This document shows positions 36,249 through 46,462 of a DNA stretch of 64,000 nucleotides, piece after piece; the stretch's first letter is position 1, and every line of letters starts with the position of its first letter. This DNA comes from Mariniflexile fucanivorans (GTDB taxonomy: Bacteria > Bacteroidota > Bacteroidia > Flavobacteriales > Flavobacteriaceae). The notes under the pieces were generated by a model that saw only the letters and a program-made list of their open reading frames with translations, did no database searches and was not told where the DNA came from. The stretch is from the NCBI RefSeq assembly GCF_004341235.1, contig NZ_SLUP01000007.1:1-64000 (forward strand). The letters are read 5' to 3'. Both the position numbers and the translations under genes were made by a program.

Positions 36249-38375
36249 ATGGCAAGAGATTTAAAATATACAAGAAATATAGGTATTGCTGCTCACATTG
36301 ATGCTGGTAAAACAACAACAACAGAGCGTATACTTTATTATACAGGAGTTTCTCATAAAATTGGTGAGGTACATGATGGTGCTGCCACTATGGACTGGAT
36401 GGAGCAAGAGCAAGAGCGTGGTATTACCATTACTTCTGCAGCTACAACCTGCGAATGGGTGTTTCCAAGAGAAAATGGCGAGCCAACTGATGATTCTATG
36501 AGTTATCATTTCAACATTATTGATACTCCTGGTCACGTTGATTTTACTGTTGAAGTAAATCGTTCATTACGTGTGTTAGATGGTTTAGTATTCTTATTTA
36601 GTGCAGTTGATGGTGTTGAGCCACAATCTGAAACTAATTGGAGACTTGCTGATAACTATAAAGTGCCACGTATTGGTTTCGTAAATAAAATGGACCGTCA
36701 AGGTGCTAATTTTATGGAAGTATGTCAACAAGTAAAAGACATGTTAAGATCTAACGCTGTGCCAATCGTTTTGAACATTGGTGACGAAATTGATTTTAAA
36801 GGTATTGTTGATTTAGTAAAAAACAGAGCAATTGTTTGGCATGATGAAACTCAAGGGGCAACTTTTGATGTTATCGAAATTCCAGAAGAATTGAAAGCTG
36901 AAGCAAAAATGCTTCGTGGTAAACTTATTGAAGAAGTTGCTGCTTACGATGAAAACTTGCTTGAAAAATATATGGAAGATGAAGATTCGATTACAGAAGA
37001 CGAAGTGCATGCTGCACTTAGAGCTGCTGTAATGGATATGTCAATCATCCCCATGATTTGTGGTTCTTCATTTAAAAATAAAGGAGTACAGTTCTTATTA
37101 GATGCTGTATGTCGTTATTTGCCTTCTCCAATGGATAGAGAAAGTGTTATTGGAGTGAATCCAGATACTGAAAAAGAAGAAAGACGTAAGCCAGATGTTA
37201 AAGAGCCGTTTGCGGCATTAGCATTTAAAATTGCTACAGATCCTTATGTGGGTCGTTTAGCATTCTTCCGTGCTTACTCTGGTCGTTTAGATGCAGGTTC
37301 TTATGTGTTAAACAACCGTTCAGGAAATAAAGAACGTATTTCACGTATCTACCAAATGCATGCTAACAAGCAAAATGCTATCGATTTTATCGAAGCAGGT
37401 GATATTGGAGCAGCAGTAGGTTTTAAAGATATTAAAACTGGAGATACACTTTCAGCTGAAAAACACCCAATTGTTTTAGAAAGTATGAACTTCCCTGATC
37501 CTGTAATTGGTATCGCGGTGGAGCCTAAAACGAAAGCAGACGTAGATAAACTAGGTATGTCTTTAGCTAAATTGGCTGAAGAAGATCCAACATTTACAGT
37601 TAGAACTGATGAAGCTTCAGGACAAACTATTATATCTGGTATGGGTGAGCTTCACTTAGATATTATTGTAGATCGTTTACGTCGTGAGTTTAAAGTTGAA
37701 GTGAACCAAGGTGCACCTCAAGTAGAATATAAAGAGGCGATTACTCGTAAAGCGGAACATAGAGAAGTTTACAAAAAACAATCTGGTGGTCGTGGTAAAT
37801 TTGCTGATATCGTATTTACATTAGAGCCAGCAGAAGAAGGTAAAACAGGTTTAGAGTTTGTATCTGCAATTAAAGGTGGTAACGTTCCTAAAGAATTTAT
37901 CCCTTCTATTGAAAAAGGATTTAAAATGGCTATGCAAAATGGTCCATTGGCAGGATACGAAGTTGATGCTATGAAAGTAACATTAACAGATGGTTCTTAC
38001 CATGATGTGGATTCTGATCAATTGTCATTCGAATTAGCTGCTAAATTAGGTTTTAAAGCATCTGCAAAAGCTGCAAAAGCTGTAATTATGGAGCCTATTA
38101 TGAAACTGGAAGTTATTACTCCAGAAGAAAATATGGGTGATATTGTTGGTGATTTAAATAGACGTCGTGGACAAGTAAATGACATGGGTGATAGAGCAGG
38201 AGCAAAAACTGTAAAAGCACACGTGCCATTATCTGAAATGTTTGGTTATGTAACTACATTAAGAACATTATCGTCAGGTCGTGCAACATCAACAATGGAA
38301 TTTTCACATTATGCTGAAACACCTTCAAATATATCTGAAGCAGTTATTAAGGCAGCAAAAGGCGTTGAAGCTTAA
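36249..38375 (+). CDS. fusA: Elongation factor G
   Basis: The 708-residue translocase GTPase has the P-loop AHIDAGKTT (residues 15-23), DTPGHVDF, the NKMD base-recognition motif and domains II-V, with [15 protein letters not shown] and [20 protein letters not shown] near the end. It drives mRNA-tRNA translocation. Unlike the enterobacterial str operon, no tuf gene follows; rpsJ starts 11 bases later, as is usual in Bacteroidota. Confidence 0.98.
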   Translation: MARDLKYTRNIGIAAHIDAGKTTTTERILYYTGVSHKIGEVHDGAATMDWMEQEQERGITITSAATTCEWVFPRENGEPTDDSMSYHFNIIDTPGHVDFTVEVNRSLRVLDGLVFLFSAVDGVEPQSETNWRLADNYKVPRIGFVNKMDRQGANFMEVCQQVKDMLRSNAVPIVLNIGDEIDFKGIVDLVKNRAIVWHDETQGATFDVIEIPEELKAEAKMLRGKLIEEVAAYDENLLEKYMEDEDSITEDEVHAALRAAVMDMSIIPMICGSSFKNKGVQFLLDAVCRYLPSPMDRESVIGVNPDTEKEERRKPDVKEPFAALAFKIATDPYVGRLAFFRAYSGRLDAGSYVLNNRSGNKERISRIYQMHANKQNAIDFIEAGDIGAAVGFKDIKTGDTLSAEKHPIVLESMNFPDPVIGIAVEPKTKADVDKLGMSLAKLAEEDPTFTVRTDEASGQTIISGMGELHLDIIVDRLRREFKVEVNQGAPQVEYKEAITRKAEHREVYKKQSGGRGKFADIVFTLEPAEEGKTGLEFVSAIKGGNVPKEFIPSIEKGFKMAMQNGPLAGYEVDAMKVTLTDGSYHDVDSDQLSFELAAKLGFKASAKAAKAVIMEPIMKLEVITPEENMGDIVGDLNRRRGQVNDMGDRAGAKTVKAHVPLSEMFGYVTTLRTLSSGRATSTMEFSHYAETPSNISEAVIKAAKGVEA

Positions 38376-38386
38376 AATCTAAGAAA

Positions 38387-38692
38387 ATGAGTCAAAAAAT
38401 CAGAATAAAATTAAAATCATACGATCACAATTTAGTAGATAAATCTGCTGATAAGATTGTTAAAACTGTAAAAAGTACAGGTGCGGTGGTAACAGGTCCA
38501 ATTCCATTACCAACAAACAAGAAAATTTTCACTGTATTACGTTCTCCTCACGTAAATAAAAAGGCTAGAGAACAATTTCAATTAAGCTCTTACAAGCGTT
38601 TATTGGATATTTACTCTTCGTCTTCAAAAACAATTGATGCTTTAATGAAACTTGAATTGCCAAGTGGTGTTGAAGTTGAGATTAAAGTGTAG
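38387..38692 (+). CDS. rpsJ: 30S ribosomal protein S10 (uS10)
   Basis: The 101-residue protein shows [25 protein letters not shown] and the extended loop segment [12 protein letters not shown]; length is standard. Besides the 30S head, the same protein acts as NusE in antitermination. It is joined to fusA by an 11-bp gap but separated from rplC by 124 bp containing two hairpins, so the S10 gene appears to belong with the str transcript. Confidence 0.98.
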   Translation: MSQKIRIKLKSYDHNLVDKSADKIVKTVKSTGAVVTGPIPLPTNKKIFTVLRSPHVNKKAREQFQLSSYKRLLDIYSSSSKTIDALMKLELPSGVEVEIKV

Positions 38693-38708
38693 TTAGAACA
38701 AAAACATG

Positions 38709-38728
38709 TCCTTAACGATGGTTAAGGA
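38709..38728 (+). promoter_or_regulatory. Hairpin after rpsJ
   Basis: TCCTTAAC and GTTAAGGA form a perfect 8-bp stem with the loop GATG, 16 bases past the rpsJ stop. No T-run follows. It precedes a terminator-like stem and may form part of a leader controlling rplC onward. Confidence 0.65.
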
Positions 38729-38743
38729 AAAACGGTAAAATAC

Positions 38744-38782
38744 AATTCAAGGCTGAAACGTATTTTTGGCCTTGAATTTTTT
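38744..38782 (+). terminator. Terminator- or attenuator-like hairpin between rpsJ and rplC
   Basis: AATTCAAGGC (38744-38753) pairs with GCCTTGAATT (38769-38778) around a 15-base loop, then T continues to 38782. It sits upstream of rplC, with no recognisable promoter between it and the ATG. An essential operon must read through it, so regulated attenuation is more likely than full termination. Confidence 0.65.
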
Positions 38783-38816
38783 AATAACAAATAGTAATAA
38801 TTAATAAATAATAAAT

Positions 38817-39434
38817 ATGTCTGGGTTAATTGGAAAAAAAATCGGTATGACCAGCATTTTCGATGAAAATGGAAAAAACATTCCATGTACAGTAATCGAA
38901 GCTGGACCATGTATCGTTACCCAAGTCAGAACTGAAGAAGTTGATGGTTATAAAGCCCTTCAACTTGGTTTCGATGACGCGACAGAAAAAAGTGCTACTA
39001 AAGCGGACTTAGGTCACGCTAAAAAAGCAGGGACTTCTGTAAAACGCAAAATCGTTGAATTCAAAGGTTTTGATGAGGAGTACAAATTAGGTGATGCAAT
39101 CACCGTAGAGCACTTTATCGAAGGTGAATTCGTTGATATTGCTGGAATATCAAAAGGAAAAGGTTTCCAAGGTGTTGTAAAACGTCACGGTTTTGGTGGT
39201 GTAGGTCAAGCAACACACGGTCAACACAACCGTTTAAGAGCACCAGGTTCTATTGGAGCTGCTTCATATCCTGCAAGAGTATTTAAAGGAATGAAAATGG
39301 CCGGAAGAATGGGTGGCGATAGAGTGAATGTTGAAAATTTAAGAGTTTTGAAAATAGTAGCCGATAAAAATCTACTAGTTGTTAAAGGTTGTGTACCTGG
39401 ACATAAAAATTCTTATGTAATTATTCAGAAATAA
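38817..39434 (+). CDS. rplC: 50S ribosomal protein L3 (uL3)
   Basis: The 205-residue protein begins [18 protein letters not shown] and carries the long loop [16 protein letters not shown]...[10 protein letters not shown] that reaches the peptidyl-transferase region. Length is standard. Its stop codon overlaps the rplD start by one base (TAATG), implying coupled translation. Confidence 0.98.
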   Translation: MSGLIGKKIGMTSIFDENGKNIPCTVIEAGPCIVTQVRTEEVDGYKALQLGFDDATEKSATKADLGHAKKAGTSVKRKIVEFKGFDEEYKLGDAITVEHFIEGEFVDIAGISKGKGFQGVVKRHGFGGVGQATHGQHNRLRAPGSIGAASYPARVFKGMKMAGRMGGDRVNVENLRVLKIVADKNLLVVKGCVPGHKNSYVIIQK

Positions 39435-40063
39435 TGAAAGTAGCAGTTTTAGATATAAACGGAAAAGATACAGGAAGAAAGGCAGACCTTTCTCAAGATG
39501 TATTTGCTATTGAACCTAATAATCACGCAGTATATTTGGATGTTAAACAATATTTAGCAAACCAACGTCAAGGAACTCACAAAGCTAAAGAGCGTGCTGA
39601 GATCTCTGGAAGTACTCGTAAAATTAAAAAACAAAAAGGAACAGGTACCGCAAGAGCAGGTTCTATTAAGTCTGGAGTTTTTAAAGGTGGTGGTCGTATG
39701 TTCGGTCCAAGACCAAGAAGCTATAGCTTCAAACTTAATAAAAACGTGAAGCGTTTGGCTCGTAAATCAGCCTTAAGTATCAAAGCAGGTGAGCAGTCAA
39801 TTGTTGTGTTGGAAGATTTTAATTTCGACACTGCAAAAACTAAAAATTTCACTGCTATTTTAAAAGCATTAAACTTAGAAAACAAAAAATCTCTGTTTGT
39901 GTTGGGTGCATCGAATAATAATGTATATTTGTCGTCACGCAATTTGAAAGGTTCTGAAGTTATAACTAGCTCAGAATTAAACACTTACAAAATTTTGAAT
40001 GCAGGTCAAGTTGTGCTTTTAGAGGGAGCTTTAGAAGGAATTGAAACAAATTTAAGTAAATAG
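39434..40063 (+). CDS. rplD: 50S ribosomal protein L4 (uL4)
   Basis: The 209-residue protein contains the tunnel-lining extended loop ([17 protein letters not shown] and [12 protein letters not shown]) where macrolide-resistance changes occur; it looks wild type. L4 represses the S10 operon in Escherichia coli by acting on the leader. Here the paired hairpins before rplC are the natural candidate target. Confidence 0.98.
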   Translation: MKVAVLDINGKDTGRKADLSQDVFAIEPNNHAVYLDVKQYLANQRQGTHKAKERAEISGSTRKIKKQKGTGTARAGSIKSGVFKGGGRMFGPRPRSYSFKLNKNVKRLARKSALSIKAGEQSIVVLEDFNFDTAKTKNFTAILKALNLENKKSLFVLGASNNNVYLSSRNLKGSEVITSSELNTYKILNAGQVVLLEGALEGIETNLSK

Positions 40064-40068
40064 AAACC

Positions 40069-40359
40069 ATGAGTATCTTAATTAAACCTATAATCACAGA
40101 AAAAGCGACAGCAAATAGCGAGTTAAGTAACTGCTATACTTTTGCGGTGAAAACTAAGGCGAACAAGGTAGAAATAAAAAAGGCTGTGGAAGCAACCTAT
40201 GGCGTTTCTGTTGAAAAAGTTCGTACTATAAATGTCCGTCCAGATAGGAGTACCAAATACACAAAAACTGGTATCCAACATGGTAAAACAAATGCTGTTA
40301 AAAAAGCAATTGTACAACTGGCGGAAGGTGAAATGATTGATTTATACAGTAACATGTAA
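40069..40359 (+). CDS. rplW: 50S ribosomal protein L23 (uL23)
   Basis: The 96-residue protein starts SILIKPIITEKATA and has VEIKKAVEATYGVSVEKVRTIN, the standard uL23 core at the tunnel exit where trigger factor and SRP dock. The fourth quarter contains the basic loop RPDRSTKYTKTGIQHGK. Position between rplD and rplB is canonical. Confidence 0.98.
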   Translation: MSILIKPIITEKATANSELSNCYTFAVKTKANKVEIKKAVEATYGVSVEKVRTINVRPDRSTKYTKTGIQHGKTNAVKKAIVQLAEGEMIDLYSNM

Positions 40360-40369
40360 TTAAAGACTA

Positions 40370-41197
40370 ATGTCAGTAAGAAAATTAAAACCAATCACAC
40401 CAGGACAGCGATTTAGAGTAGTAAATGGATTTGACGCCATTACTACTGATAAGCCGGAAAAGAGTTTACTCGTTCCGAACAAAAGGTCTGGTGGTAGAAA
40501 CAGTCAAGGAAAAATGACCATGCGCTATATAGGTGGAGGTCATAAAAGAAAGTATCGTATTATCGATTTTAAACGTAACAAAGCAGGGATTCCAGCGGAA
40601 GTTAAGTCTATCGAATACGATCCAAACAGAACCGCCTTTATCGCATTATTGAATTATCAAGATGGCGAGAAAAGATATATCATTGCACAAAATGGCTTGC
40701 AAGTAGGTCAAACTGTAGTGTCTGGTCAAGAAGGAGTGGCTCCAGAAATTGGAAACGCCATGCCGCTTAGCCAAATTCCTTTAGGAACCATTATTTCTTG
40801 TGTAGAGTTGCGTCCAGGTCAAGGAGCTATTATGGCTCGTAGTGCTGGTGCTTTTGCTCAATTAATGGCAAGAGATGGTAAGTTTGCAACAATTAAACTG
40901 CCTTCTGGTGAAACAAGATTAGTGCTTGTTAACTGTTTAGCAACTGTAGGTGTGGTTTCTAATTCAGATCATCAATTGTTAGTATCTGGTAAAGCAGGTA
41001 GAACAAGATGGTTAGGAAGACGTCCACGTACAAGACCAGTAGTGATGAATCCTGTTGATCACCCTATGGGAGGTGGTGAAGGTAAATCTTCTGGAGGACA
41101 CCCACGTTCTAGAAACGGTATTCCAGCTAAAGGTTATAGAACACGTTCTAAAAAGAATGCAAGTAATAAATATATTGTAGAACGTAGAAAGAAATAA
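40370..41197 (+). CDS. rplB: 50S ribosomal protein L2 (uL2)
   Basis: The 275-residue protein includes the [21 protein letters not shown]-terminal segment and, near the end, [19 protein letters not shown], containing the histidine implicated in peptidyl transfer and subunit joining. Length is normal. It sits 10 bp after rplW and 3 bp before rpsS. Confidence 0.98.
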   Translation: MSVRKLKPITPGQRFRVVNGFDAITTDKPEKSLLVPNKRSGGRNSQGKMTMRYIGGGHKRKYRIIDFKRNKAGIPAEVKSIEYDPNRTAFIALLNYQDGEKRYIIAQNGLQVGQTVVSGQEGVAPEIGNAMPLSQIPLGTIISCVELRPGQGAIMARSAGAFAQLMARDGKFATIKLPSGETRLVLVNCLATVGVVSNSDHQLLVSGKAGRTRWLGRRPRTRPVVMNPVDHPMGGGEGKSSGGHPRSRNGIPAKGYRTRSKKNASNKYIVERRKK

Positions 41198-41200
41198 GAC

Positions 41201-41479
41201 ATGGCAAGATCATTAAAAAAAGGACCGTTCGTTCATTATAAATTAGAGAAAAAAGTGGCTGATAATGTTGAAGCTAACAAAAAAACAGTAATCAAAACGT
41301 GGTCTAGAGCCTCTATGATTACGCCGGATTTTGTTGGACAAACTATTGCAGTTCACAATGGCCGCCAATTTGTACCAGTATATGTTACTGAAAACATGGT
41401 AGGTCATAAATTAGGAGAATTTTCACCAACACGTTCATTCCGTGGACATGCAGGTGCTAAAAATAAAGGTAAAAAGTAG
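41201..41479 (+). CDS. rpsS: 30S ribosomal protein S19 (uS19)
   Basis: The 92-residue protein starts [17 protein letters not shown] and contains [21 protein letters not shown] and [16 protein letters not shown], the full uS19 signature on the 30S head. Length equals the Escherichia coli protein. Gaps to neighbours are 3 and 6 bp. Confidence 0.98.
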   Translation: MARSLKKGPFVHYKLEKKVADNVEANKKTVIKTWSRASMITPDFVGQTIAVHNGRQFVPVYVTENMVGHKLGEFSPTRSFRGHAGAKNKGKK

Positions 41480-41485
41480 TAAGCT

Positions 41486-41893
41486 ATGGGAAGTCGTAAA
41501 AAACAAATGGCAGACGCTATTAAGGAAGGTAATAAGCTTGTTGCTTTTGCAAAACTTAATAATTGTCCTACGTCACCGAGAAAAATGCGTTTAGTAGCCG
41601 ATTTAGTAAGAGGCGAAAAAGTAGAGAAAGCACTTAATATCTTAAAGTTCAACCAAAAAGAAGCTTCAGCTAAATTGGAAAAATTGCTTTTATCAGCAAT
41701 TGCTAACTGGCAATCTAAAAATGAAGAAGTTAGCATTGAAGATGCAGAGTTGGTTGTAACAGAGATACGAGTAGATGGAGGGGCAATGCTAAAAAGATTG
41801 CGTCCAGCACCACAAGGTCGTGCACACAGAATTAGAAAACGTTCAAACCACGTAACAATCGTAGTTGGAGCTAAAAATAACACACAAAGCTAA
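41486..41893 (+). CDS. rplV: 50S ribosomal protein L22 (uL22)
   Basis: The 135-residue protein has the core [21 protein letters not shown] and the tunnel beta-hairpin [24 protein letters not shown] (hairpin tip RPAPQGRA). It is about 25 residues longer than the Escherichia coli form, from an N-terminal extension ([16 protein letters not shown]) usual in Bacteroidota. Confidence 0.97.
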   Translation: MGSRKKQMADAIKEGNKLVAFAKLNNCPTSPRKMRLVADLVRGEKVEKALNILKFNQKEASAKLEKLLLSAIANWQSKNEEVSIEDAELVVTEIRVDGGAMLKRLRPAPQGRAHRIRKRSNHVTIVVGAKNNTQS

Positions 41894-41901
41894 GATAGAC
41901 A

Positions 41902-42630
41902 ATGGGACAAAAAACAAATCCAATCGGAAATCGCTTAGGTATTATCAGAGGATGGGAATCTAACTGGTACGGAGGTAATGATTATGGAGATAAGCTTGCC
42001 GAAGACGATAAGATTAGAAAATACGTACATGTACGTTTATCTAAAGCTAGTGTAAGTAGAGTAATTATTGAAAGAACTTTAAAACTTGTAACCGTTACTA
42101 TCACTACTGCAAGACCTGGTATTATTATTGGGAAAGGTGGTCAAGAGGTAGACAAGTTAAAAGAAGAACTTAAAAAGATTACTGGAAAAGAAGTTCAGAT
42201 TAATATTTTTGAAATTAAAAGACCTGAACTTGATGCATTTTTAGTAGGATCAAGCATCGCTCGTCAAATTGAAAACAGAATTTCTTACAGACGTGCAATT
42301 AAGATGGCTATTGCTGCAACAATGCGTATGAACGCTGAAGGAATTAAAGTTCAAATTAGTGGTCGTTTAAATGGTGCTGAAATGGCACGTAGTGAACACT
42401 ACAAAGAAGGACGTATTCCTTTATCAACCTTTAGAGCCGATATTGACTATGCTTTAGTTGAGGCACACACTACTTATGGTAGATTGGGTGTTAAAGTATG
42501 GATTATGAAAGGTGAAGTATATGGTAAAAGAGAACTTTCTCCGCTAGTTGGTTTATCCAAAAAGCAAGGGAAGGCAGGTGCAGGAGCACCTCGTGGAGGA
42601 AATAATTCTAAGCCACGTCGTAGAAAGTAA
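41902..42630 (+). CDS. rpsC: 30S ribosomal protein S3 (uS3)
   Basis: The 242-residue protein has [18 protein letters not shown] at the N-terminus, a KH domain with the GxxG loop in [17 protein letters not shown], and the C-terminal domain [19 protein letters not shown] Gly/Arg-rich tail ([11 protein letters not shown]) ends the chain. It lines the mRNA entry channel and contributes to helicase activity. Confidence 0.98.
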   Translation: MGQKTNPIGNRLGIIRGWESNWYGGNDYGDKLAEDDKIRKYVHVRLSKASVSRVIIERTLKLVTVTITTARPGIIIGKGGQEVDKLKEELKKITGKEVQINIFEIKRPELDAFLVGSSIARQIENRISYRRAIKMAIAATMRMNAEGIKVQISGRLNGAEMARSEHYKEGRIPLSTFRADIDYALVEAHTTYGRLGVKVWIMKGEVYGKRELSPLVGLSKKQGKAGAGAPRGGNNSKPRRRK

Positions 42631-42651
42631 TTTTTTATAAAGTAAAGAAAA

Positions 42652-43071
42652 ATGTTACAGCCTAAAAGAACAAAATTTCGTAAGCAACAAAAAGGACGTA
42701 TGAAGGGTCTTTCTCAAAGAGGACATCAACTTTCTTATGGTACTTTTGGTATAAAATCACTCGAGTCTGAGTTTTTAACATCACGTCAAATAGAAGCTGC
42801 ACGTATTGCTGCTACACGTTACATGAAAAGAGAAGGTTCATTATGGATTAAAATATTTCCAGATAAGCCAATTACAAAGAAACCTCTTGAAGTACGTATG
42901 GGTAAAGGTAAAGGTGCCGTTGAATATTGGGTAGCTGTTGTTAAGCCAGGAAGAATGCTTTTTGAAATAGGAGGAGTATCGCTAGAAATCGCTAAAGAAG
43001 CGTTACGTTTAGCAGCTCAAAAACTACCAGTTAAAACTAAGTTTATAATTGCTCGCGATTACGAAGCATAA
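42652..43071 (+). CDS. rplP: 50S ribosomal protein L16 (uL16)
   Basis: The 139-residue protein begins [19 protein letters not shown] and contains the arginine substrate context [18 protein letters not shown], whose equivalent Arg is hydroxylated in some bacteria. It organises the A-site tRNA region. Length is normal. Confidence 0.98.
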   Translation: MLQPKRTKFRKQQKGRMKGLSQRGHQLSYGTFGIKSLESEFLTSRQIEAARIAATRYMKREGSLWIKIFPDKPITKKPLEVRMGKGKGAVEYWVAVVKPGRMLFEIGGVSLEIAKEALRLAAQKLPVKTKFIIARDYEA

Positions 43072-43084
43072 TTTATTTGATATC

Positions 43085-43276
43085 ATGAAACAATCAGAAA
43101 TTAAAGAATTATCAGTAGCCGAGTTACAAGAGAAACTTGGTGAAACAAAAAAGAGTTATTCAGACCTAAAATTAGCTCATGCAATATCTCCTTTAGAAAA
43201 TCCAATTCAATTACGTTCTGTAAGAAGAAGCGTAGCTAGAATTGCGACCGAATTAACTAAAAGAGAATTACAATAA
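43085..43276 (+). CDS. rpmC: 50S ribosomal protein L29 (uL29)
   Basis: I place the start at the ATG of 43085 (MKQSEIKELSVAELQEKL), giving 63 residues as in Escherichia coli. A longer in-frame start at 43049 overlaps rplP and adds twelve unrelated residues, so it is rejected. Two antiparallel helices with the LENPIQLRSVRRSVARI motif near the tunnel exit are typical. Confidence 0.96.
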   Translation: MKQSEIKELSVAELQEKLGETKKSYSDLKLAHAISPLENPIQLRSVRRSVARIATELTKRELQ

Positions 43277-43288
43277 TTCTGCTAAAAG

Positions 43289-43546
43289 ATGGAAACAAGA
43301 AATTTAAGAAAAGAACGTATAGGAGTTGTTACAAGTAACAAGATGCAGAAATCTATTGTGGTTTCTGAGGTGAAAAAAGTAAAACACCCTATGTATGGTA
43401 AGTTCGTGTTGAAAACAAAAAAATATGTTGCACACGACGAAACAAACGATTGTAATATTGGAGATACAGTAAAGATCATGGAAACAAGACCTTTAAGTAA
43501 ATCTAAATGTTGGAGATTAGTTGAAATCATAGAAAGAGCTAAATAA
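43289..43546 (+). CDS. rpsQ: 30S ribosomal protein S17 (uS17)
   Basis: The 85-residue OB-fold protein contains [28 protein letters not shown] and [24 protein letters not shown], the uS17 hallmarks. It binds 16S helices 7 and 11 early in assembly. It is 12 bp after rpmC and 1 bp before rplN. Confidence 0.98.
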   Translation: METRNLRKERIGVVTSNKMQKSIVVSEVKKVKHPMYGKFVLKTKKYVAHDETNDCNIGDTVKIMETRPLSKSKCWRLVEIIERAK

Positions 43547-43547
43547 T

Positions 43548-43916
43548 ATGTTACAGCAAGAATCAAGATTAAAAGTAGCAGATAACACTGGAGCAAAGGA
43601 AGTTTTAACTATCCGTGTTCTAGGTGGTACTAAAAGAAGATACGCTTCTGTAGGAGACAAAATAGTTGTTTCAATTAAAGATGCAACACCTAATGGAAAC
43701 ATTAAAAAAGGTGCTGTTTCAACTGCAGTTGTTGTACGTACAACAAAGGAAGTAAGAAGACCAGACGGATCTTATATCAGATTCGATGATAACGCATGTG
43801 TGCTTTTAAACGCTCAAGGTGAGATGAGAGGAACACGTGTATTTGGTCCTGTTGCTAGAGAACTTCGTGATAAACAATTCATGAAAATTGTATCATTAGC
43901 ACCTGAAGTGCTTTAA
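43548..43916 (+). CDS. rplN: 50S ribosomal protein L14 (uL14)
   Basis: The 122-residue beta-barrel protein starts [19 protein letters not shown] and ends with [29 protein letters not shown] segments (ends SLAPEVL), as in all bacterial uL14. It sits at the subunit interface and is the docking site for RsfS. Length is standard. Confidence 0.98.
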   Translation: MLQQESRLKVADNTGAKEVLTIRVLGGTKRRYASVGDKIVVSIKDATPNGNIKKGAVSTAVVVRTTKEVRRPDGSYIRFDDNACVLLNAQGEMRGTRVFGPVARELRDKQFMKIVSLAPEVL

Positions 43917-43930
43917 TACATTAATGTAAG

Positions 43931-44242
43931 ATGACAAAGCTTAAAATAAAAACTGGAGATACTGTTAAAGTAATTGCTGGAGACCATAAAGGTGCTGAAG
44001 GTAAAGTACAAAAAGTATTAATAGATAAGAACAAAGCGATCGTTGAGGGAATTAACATGGTGAAGAAACATACTAAGCCAAGTGCACAAAACCCACAAGG
44101 AGGAATCGTTGAAAAAGAAGCTGCTATTCATATTTCAAACTTATCGTTGTTAACCTCTAAAGGAGAAGCAACACGAGTTGGATATAGAGTAGAAGGCGAT
44201 AAAAAAGTAAGATTTTCAACAAAATCTAATGAAGTAATATAG
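43931..44242 (+). CDS. rplX: 50S ribosomal protein L24 (uL24)
   Basis: The 103-residue protein has an N-terminal KOW motif ([17 protein letters not shown]) and the basic [19 protein letters not shown] loop; it is an assembly initiator at the 23S 5' end. Length is standard. It overlaps nothing, with 14 bp before and 2 bp after. Confidence 0.98.
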   Translation: MTKLKIKTGDTVKVIAGDHKGAEGKVQKVLIDKNKAIVEGINMVKKHTKPSAQNPQGGIVEKEAAIHISNLSLLTSKGEATRVGYRVEGDKKVRFSTKSNEVI

Positions 44243-44244
44243 TT

Positions 44245-44796
44245 ATGGCATATTCACCGAGACTTAAAGAAGAGTATAAAAGCAGAGTAATTGCAGCTCT
44301 TACCGAAGAATTTGGATATAAAAATGTAATGCAAGTTCCTAAACTAAAAAAGATAGTAATATCTAAAGGTGTTGGAGCAGCAGTTGCAGACAAAAAGTTA
44401 ATTGACTACGCAGTAGAAGAATTATCTACAATATCTGGACAAAAAGCTATAGCAACCATATCTAAAAAAGACGTTGCATCTTTCAAATTACGTAAAGGTA
44501 TGCCAATTGGGGCTAAAGTAACTTTACGTGGGGAAAGAATGTATGAGTTTTTAGATCGTTTAGTTACTTCTGCACTTCCACGTGTAAGAGATTTTAACGG
44601 AATTAAAGCTACAGGATTTGACGGACGTGGTAACTACAATTTAGGAGTTACTGAACAAATTATATTCCCAGAGATTAATATTGATAAAGTTAATAAAATC
44701 TCAGGTATGGATATTACATTTGTAACGTCTGCAGAAACTGATAAAGAAGCAAAATCATTATTAACCGAATTAGGATTACCTTTTCAAAAGAACTAA
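44245..44796 (+). CDS. rplE: 50S ribosomal protein L5 (uL5)
   Basis: The 183-residue protein contains [18 protein letters not shown] and [21 protein letters not shown], which contact 5S rRNA and P-site tRNA, and [16 protein letters not shown] near the C-terminus. In Escherichia coli S8 represses spc translation at the rplE start; no comparable structure was evident here. Confidence 0.98.
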   Translation: MAYSPRLKEEYKSRVIAALTEEFGYKNVMQVPKLKKIVISKGVGAAVADKKLIDYAVEELSTISGQKAIATISKKDVASFKLRKGMPIGAKVTLRGERMYEFLDRLVTSALPRVRDFNGIKATGFDGRGNYNLGVTEQIIFPEINIDKVNKISGMDITFVTSAETDKEAKSLLTELGLPFQKN

Positions 44797-44799
44797 GAT

Positions 44800-45069
44800 A
44801 TGGCTAAAGAATCAATGAAAGCCCGTGAGGTAAAAAGAGCTAAAACAGTAGCTAAGTATGCAGAAAAACGTAAAGCTTTAAAAGAAGCTGGCGATTATGA
44901 AGCATTACAAAAGTTACCAAAAAACGCTTCTCCTGTTCGTATGCATAATAGATGTAAATTAACAGGAAGACCTAGAGGGTATATGAGAACATTTGGAATT
45001 TCTCGTGTAACTTTTAGAGAAATGGCCAATAATGGTCTTATTCCTGGAGTTAGAAAAGCAAGTTGGTAA
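44800..45069 (+). CDS. rpsN: 30S ribosomal protein S14 (uS14, zinc-free type)
   Basis: The 89-residue protein has [22 protein letters not shown] and ends PGVRKASW. It lacks the CxxC...CxxC ribbon of the short zinc-binding form, so it is the C-minus variant. It binds the 16S 3' major domain. It is followed by 67 bp with a hairpin before rpsH. Confidence 0.97.
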   Translation: MAKESMKAREVKRAKTVAKYAEKRKALKEAGDYEALQKLPKNASPVRMHNRCKLTGRPRGYMRTFGISRVTFREMANNGLIPGVRKASW

Positions 45070-45093
45070 TATTATTTAAATAATCAGATTTAA

Positions 45094-45115
45094 GGTTCGG
45101 AATAGTCCGAAAACC
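45094..45115 (+). promoter_or_regulatory. Hairpin upstream of rpsH
   Basis: TTCGGA and TCCGAA form a 6-bp stem with the loop ATAG, extended by GG/CC across two unpaired A. It is 21 bases before the rpsH ATG. S8 is a translational repressor in other bacteria, so this could be its mRNA target; the resemblance to the S8 site on 16S rRNA has not been checked. Confidence 0.5.
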
Positions 45116-45136
45116 AAAATCACAAATCAATTCATT

Positions 45137-45535
45137 ATGTACACAGATCCAATAGCGGATTATTTGACAAGAATTAGAAATGCAGTGCGTGCTAACCACA
45201 GAGTGGTTGAGATCCCAGCATCTAATCTTAAAAAAGACATCACTAAAATATTATTCGAACAAGGATATATTTTAAGTTACAAGTTTGATGACTCTTCAGT
45301 ACAAGGCACTATCAAAATAGCGCTTAAGTACAACAAAGAAACTAAAGAGCCTGTAATCAAAAAGATTCAAAGAATAAGTAAACCAGGTTTACGTAAATAC
45401 GCAAGTTCAAAAGAATTACCTAGAATCCTTAACGGTCTTGGTATTGCCATTGTTTCTACATCTCATGGTGTAATGACAGGTAAACAAGCCAAAAGAGATA
45501 ATGTAGGTGGTGAAGTATTGTGTTACGTATACTAA
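45137..45535 (+). CDS. rpsH: 30S ribosomal protein S8 (uS8)
   Basis: The 132-residue protein has MYTDPIADYLTRIRNAVRAN and the C-terminal rRNA-binding segment IVSTSHGVMTGKQAKRDNVGGEVLCYVY. Length is standard. It is the only spc gene here preceded by a long spacer (67 bp), and that spacer folds. Confidence 0.98.
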   Translation: MYTDPIADYLTRIRNAVRANHRVVEIPASNLKKDITKILFEQGYILSYKFDDSSVQGTIKIALKYNKETKEPVIKKIQRISKPGLRKYASSKELPRILNGLGIAIVSTSHGVMTGKQAKRDNVGGEVLCYVY

Positions 45536-45546
45536 AAAGATAAGAT

Positions 45547-46089
45547 ATGTCTAGAATAGGTAATAACCCAGTAGTAATTCCACAAGGAGTTACAGTTGAT
45601 ATAAAAGACGGAATAGTTACAGTAAAAGGAAAAATGGGTGAGTTAACTCAAAATTTCGATTCTGTAGATATTAAAGTTGAAGATGGAAATGTATTAGTAA
45701 CACGTTCTTCGGATTCTAAAGATCAAAAAGCAAAACATGGTTTATATAGATCATTAATGCTGAACATGATTGAAGGTGTTTCTAACGGATGGACCAAACA
45801 ATTAGAATTAGTAGGTGTAGGATATAGAGCAAGTAACCAAGGTCAAAAATTGGAATTAGCTTTAGGTTTTTCTCACGCTATTGTAATGAGTTTAGCTCCT
45901 GAAGTTAAAGTTGAAACAATTTCAGAAAAAGGTAAGAACCCAATCATTAAACTTACTTCTCACGATAAACAACTTGTTGGACAAGTTGCTGCAAAAATTC
46001 GTGGATTTAGAAGACCAGAACCTTACAAAGGAAAAGGTATTAAGTTTGTTGGTGAGGTATTAAGAAGAAAAGCAGGTAAATCAGCTTAA
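45547..46089 (+). CDS. rplF: 50S ribosomal protein L6 (uL6)
   Basis: The 180-residue protein comprises two homologous domains. SRIGNNPVVIPQGV starts the first; LVGVGYRASNQGQKLELALGFSH starts the second (key VGVGYRA), and RRPEPYKGKGIKFVGEVLRRK is the conserved end near the GTPase centre. Length is standard. Confidence 0.98.
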   Translation: MSRIGNNPVVIPQGVTVDIKDGIVTVKGKMGELTQNFDSVDIKVEDGNVLVTRSSDSKDQKAKHGLYRSLMLNMIEGVSNGWTKQLELVGVGYRASNQGQKLELALGFSHAIVMSLAPEVKVETISEKGKNPIIKLTSHDKQLVGQVAAKIRGFRRPEPYKGKGIKFVGEVLRRKAGKSA

Positions 46090-46099
46090 TAAGTAAGTT

Positions 46100-46456
46100 A
46101 TGGCGTTGACAAAATACGAAAGAAGAATAAGAATTAAAAGCAGAATTCGCAAGATAGTTTCTGGTACGGAAACAAAACCTAGATTAGCTGTTTTTAGAAG
46201 TAATAAAGAAATCTATGCTCAAGTTGTAGATGACGTAACTGGTGTAACCATCAGTGCAGCATCTTCAAGAGATAAAGATATTAGTTCTGCAAAAGCAACT
46301 AAAATTGAAGTAGCTAAGTTAGTAGGTAAGTCGCTTGCTGAAAAAGCTTTAAAAGCAGGTGTAGAAACTATCGCTTTTGATAGAGGTGGTTATTTATATC
46401 ATGGTAGAGTAAAATCATTAGCTGAAGGAGCTAGAGAAGCAGGACTTAAATTCTAA
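46100..46456 (+). CDS. rplR: 50S ribosomal protein L18 (uL18)
   Basis: The 118-residue protein has a basic N-terminal tail ([18 protein letters not shown]), [18 protein letters not shown] and the end [26 protein letters not shown] (key [11 protein letters not shown]), the 5S rRNA-binding uL18 signature. Length is standard. Confidence 0.98.
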   Translation: MALTKYERRIRIKSRIRKIVSGTETKPRLAVFRSNKEIYAQVVDDVTGVTISAASSRDKDISSAKATKIEVAKLVGKSLAEKALKAGVETIAFDRGGYLYHGRVKSLAEGAREAGLKF

Positions 46457-46462
46457 GAAATT

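Noticed and set aside
36261-36536. Antisense open frame within fusA (and similar antisense frames across the ribosomal cluster)
   Set aside because: No initiation context, odd composition, and fully covered by highly conserved genes on the plus strand.
43049-43084. Earlier start for L29 overlapping rplP
   Set aside because: The extra residues are the rplP 3' end read in another frame; the 63-residue form matches the family length.
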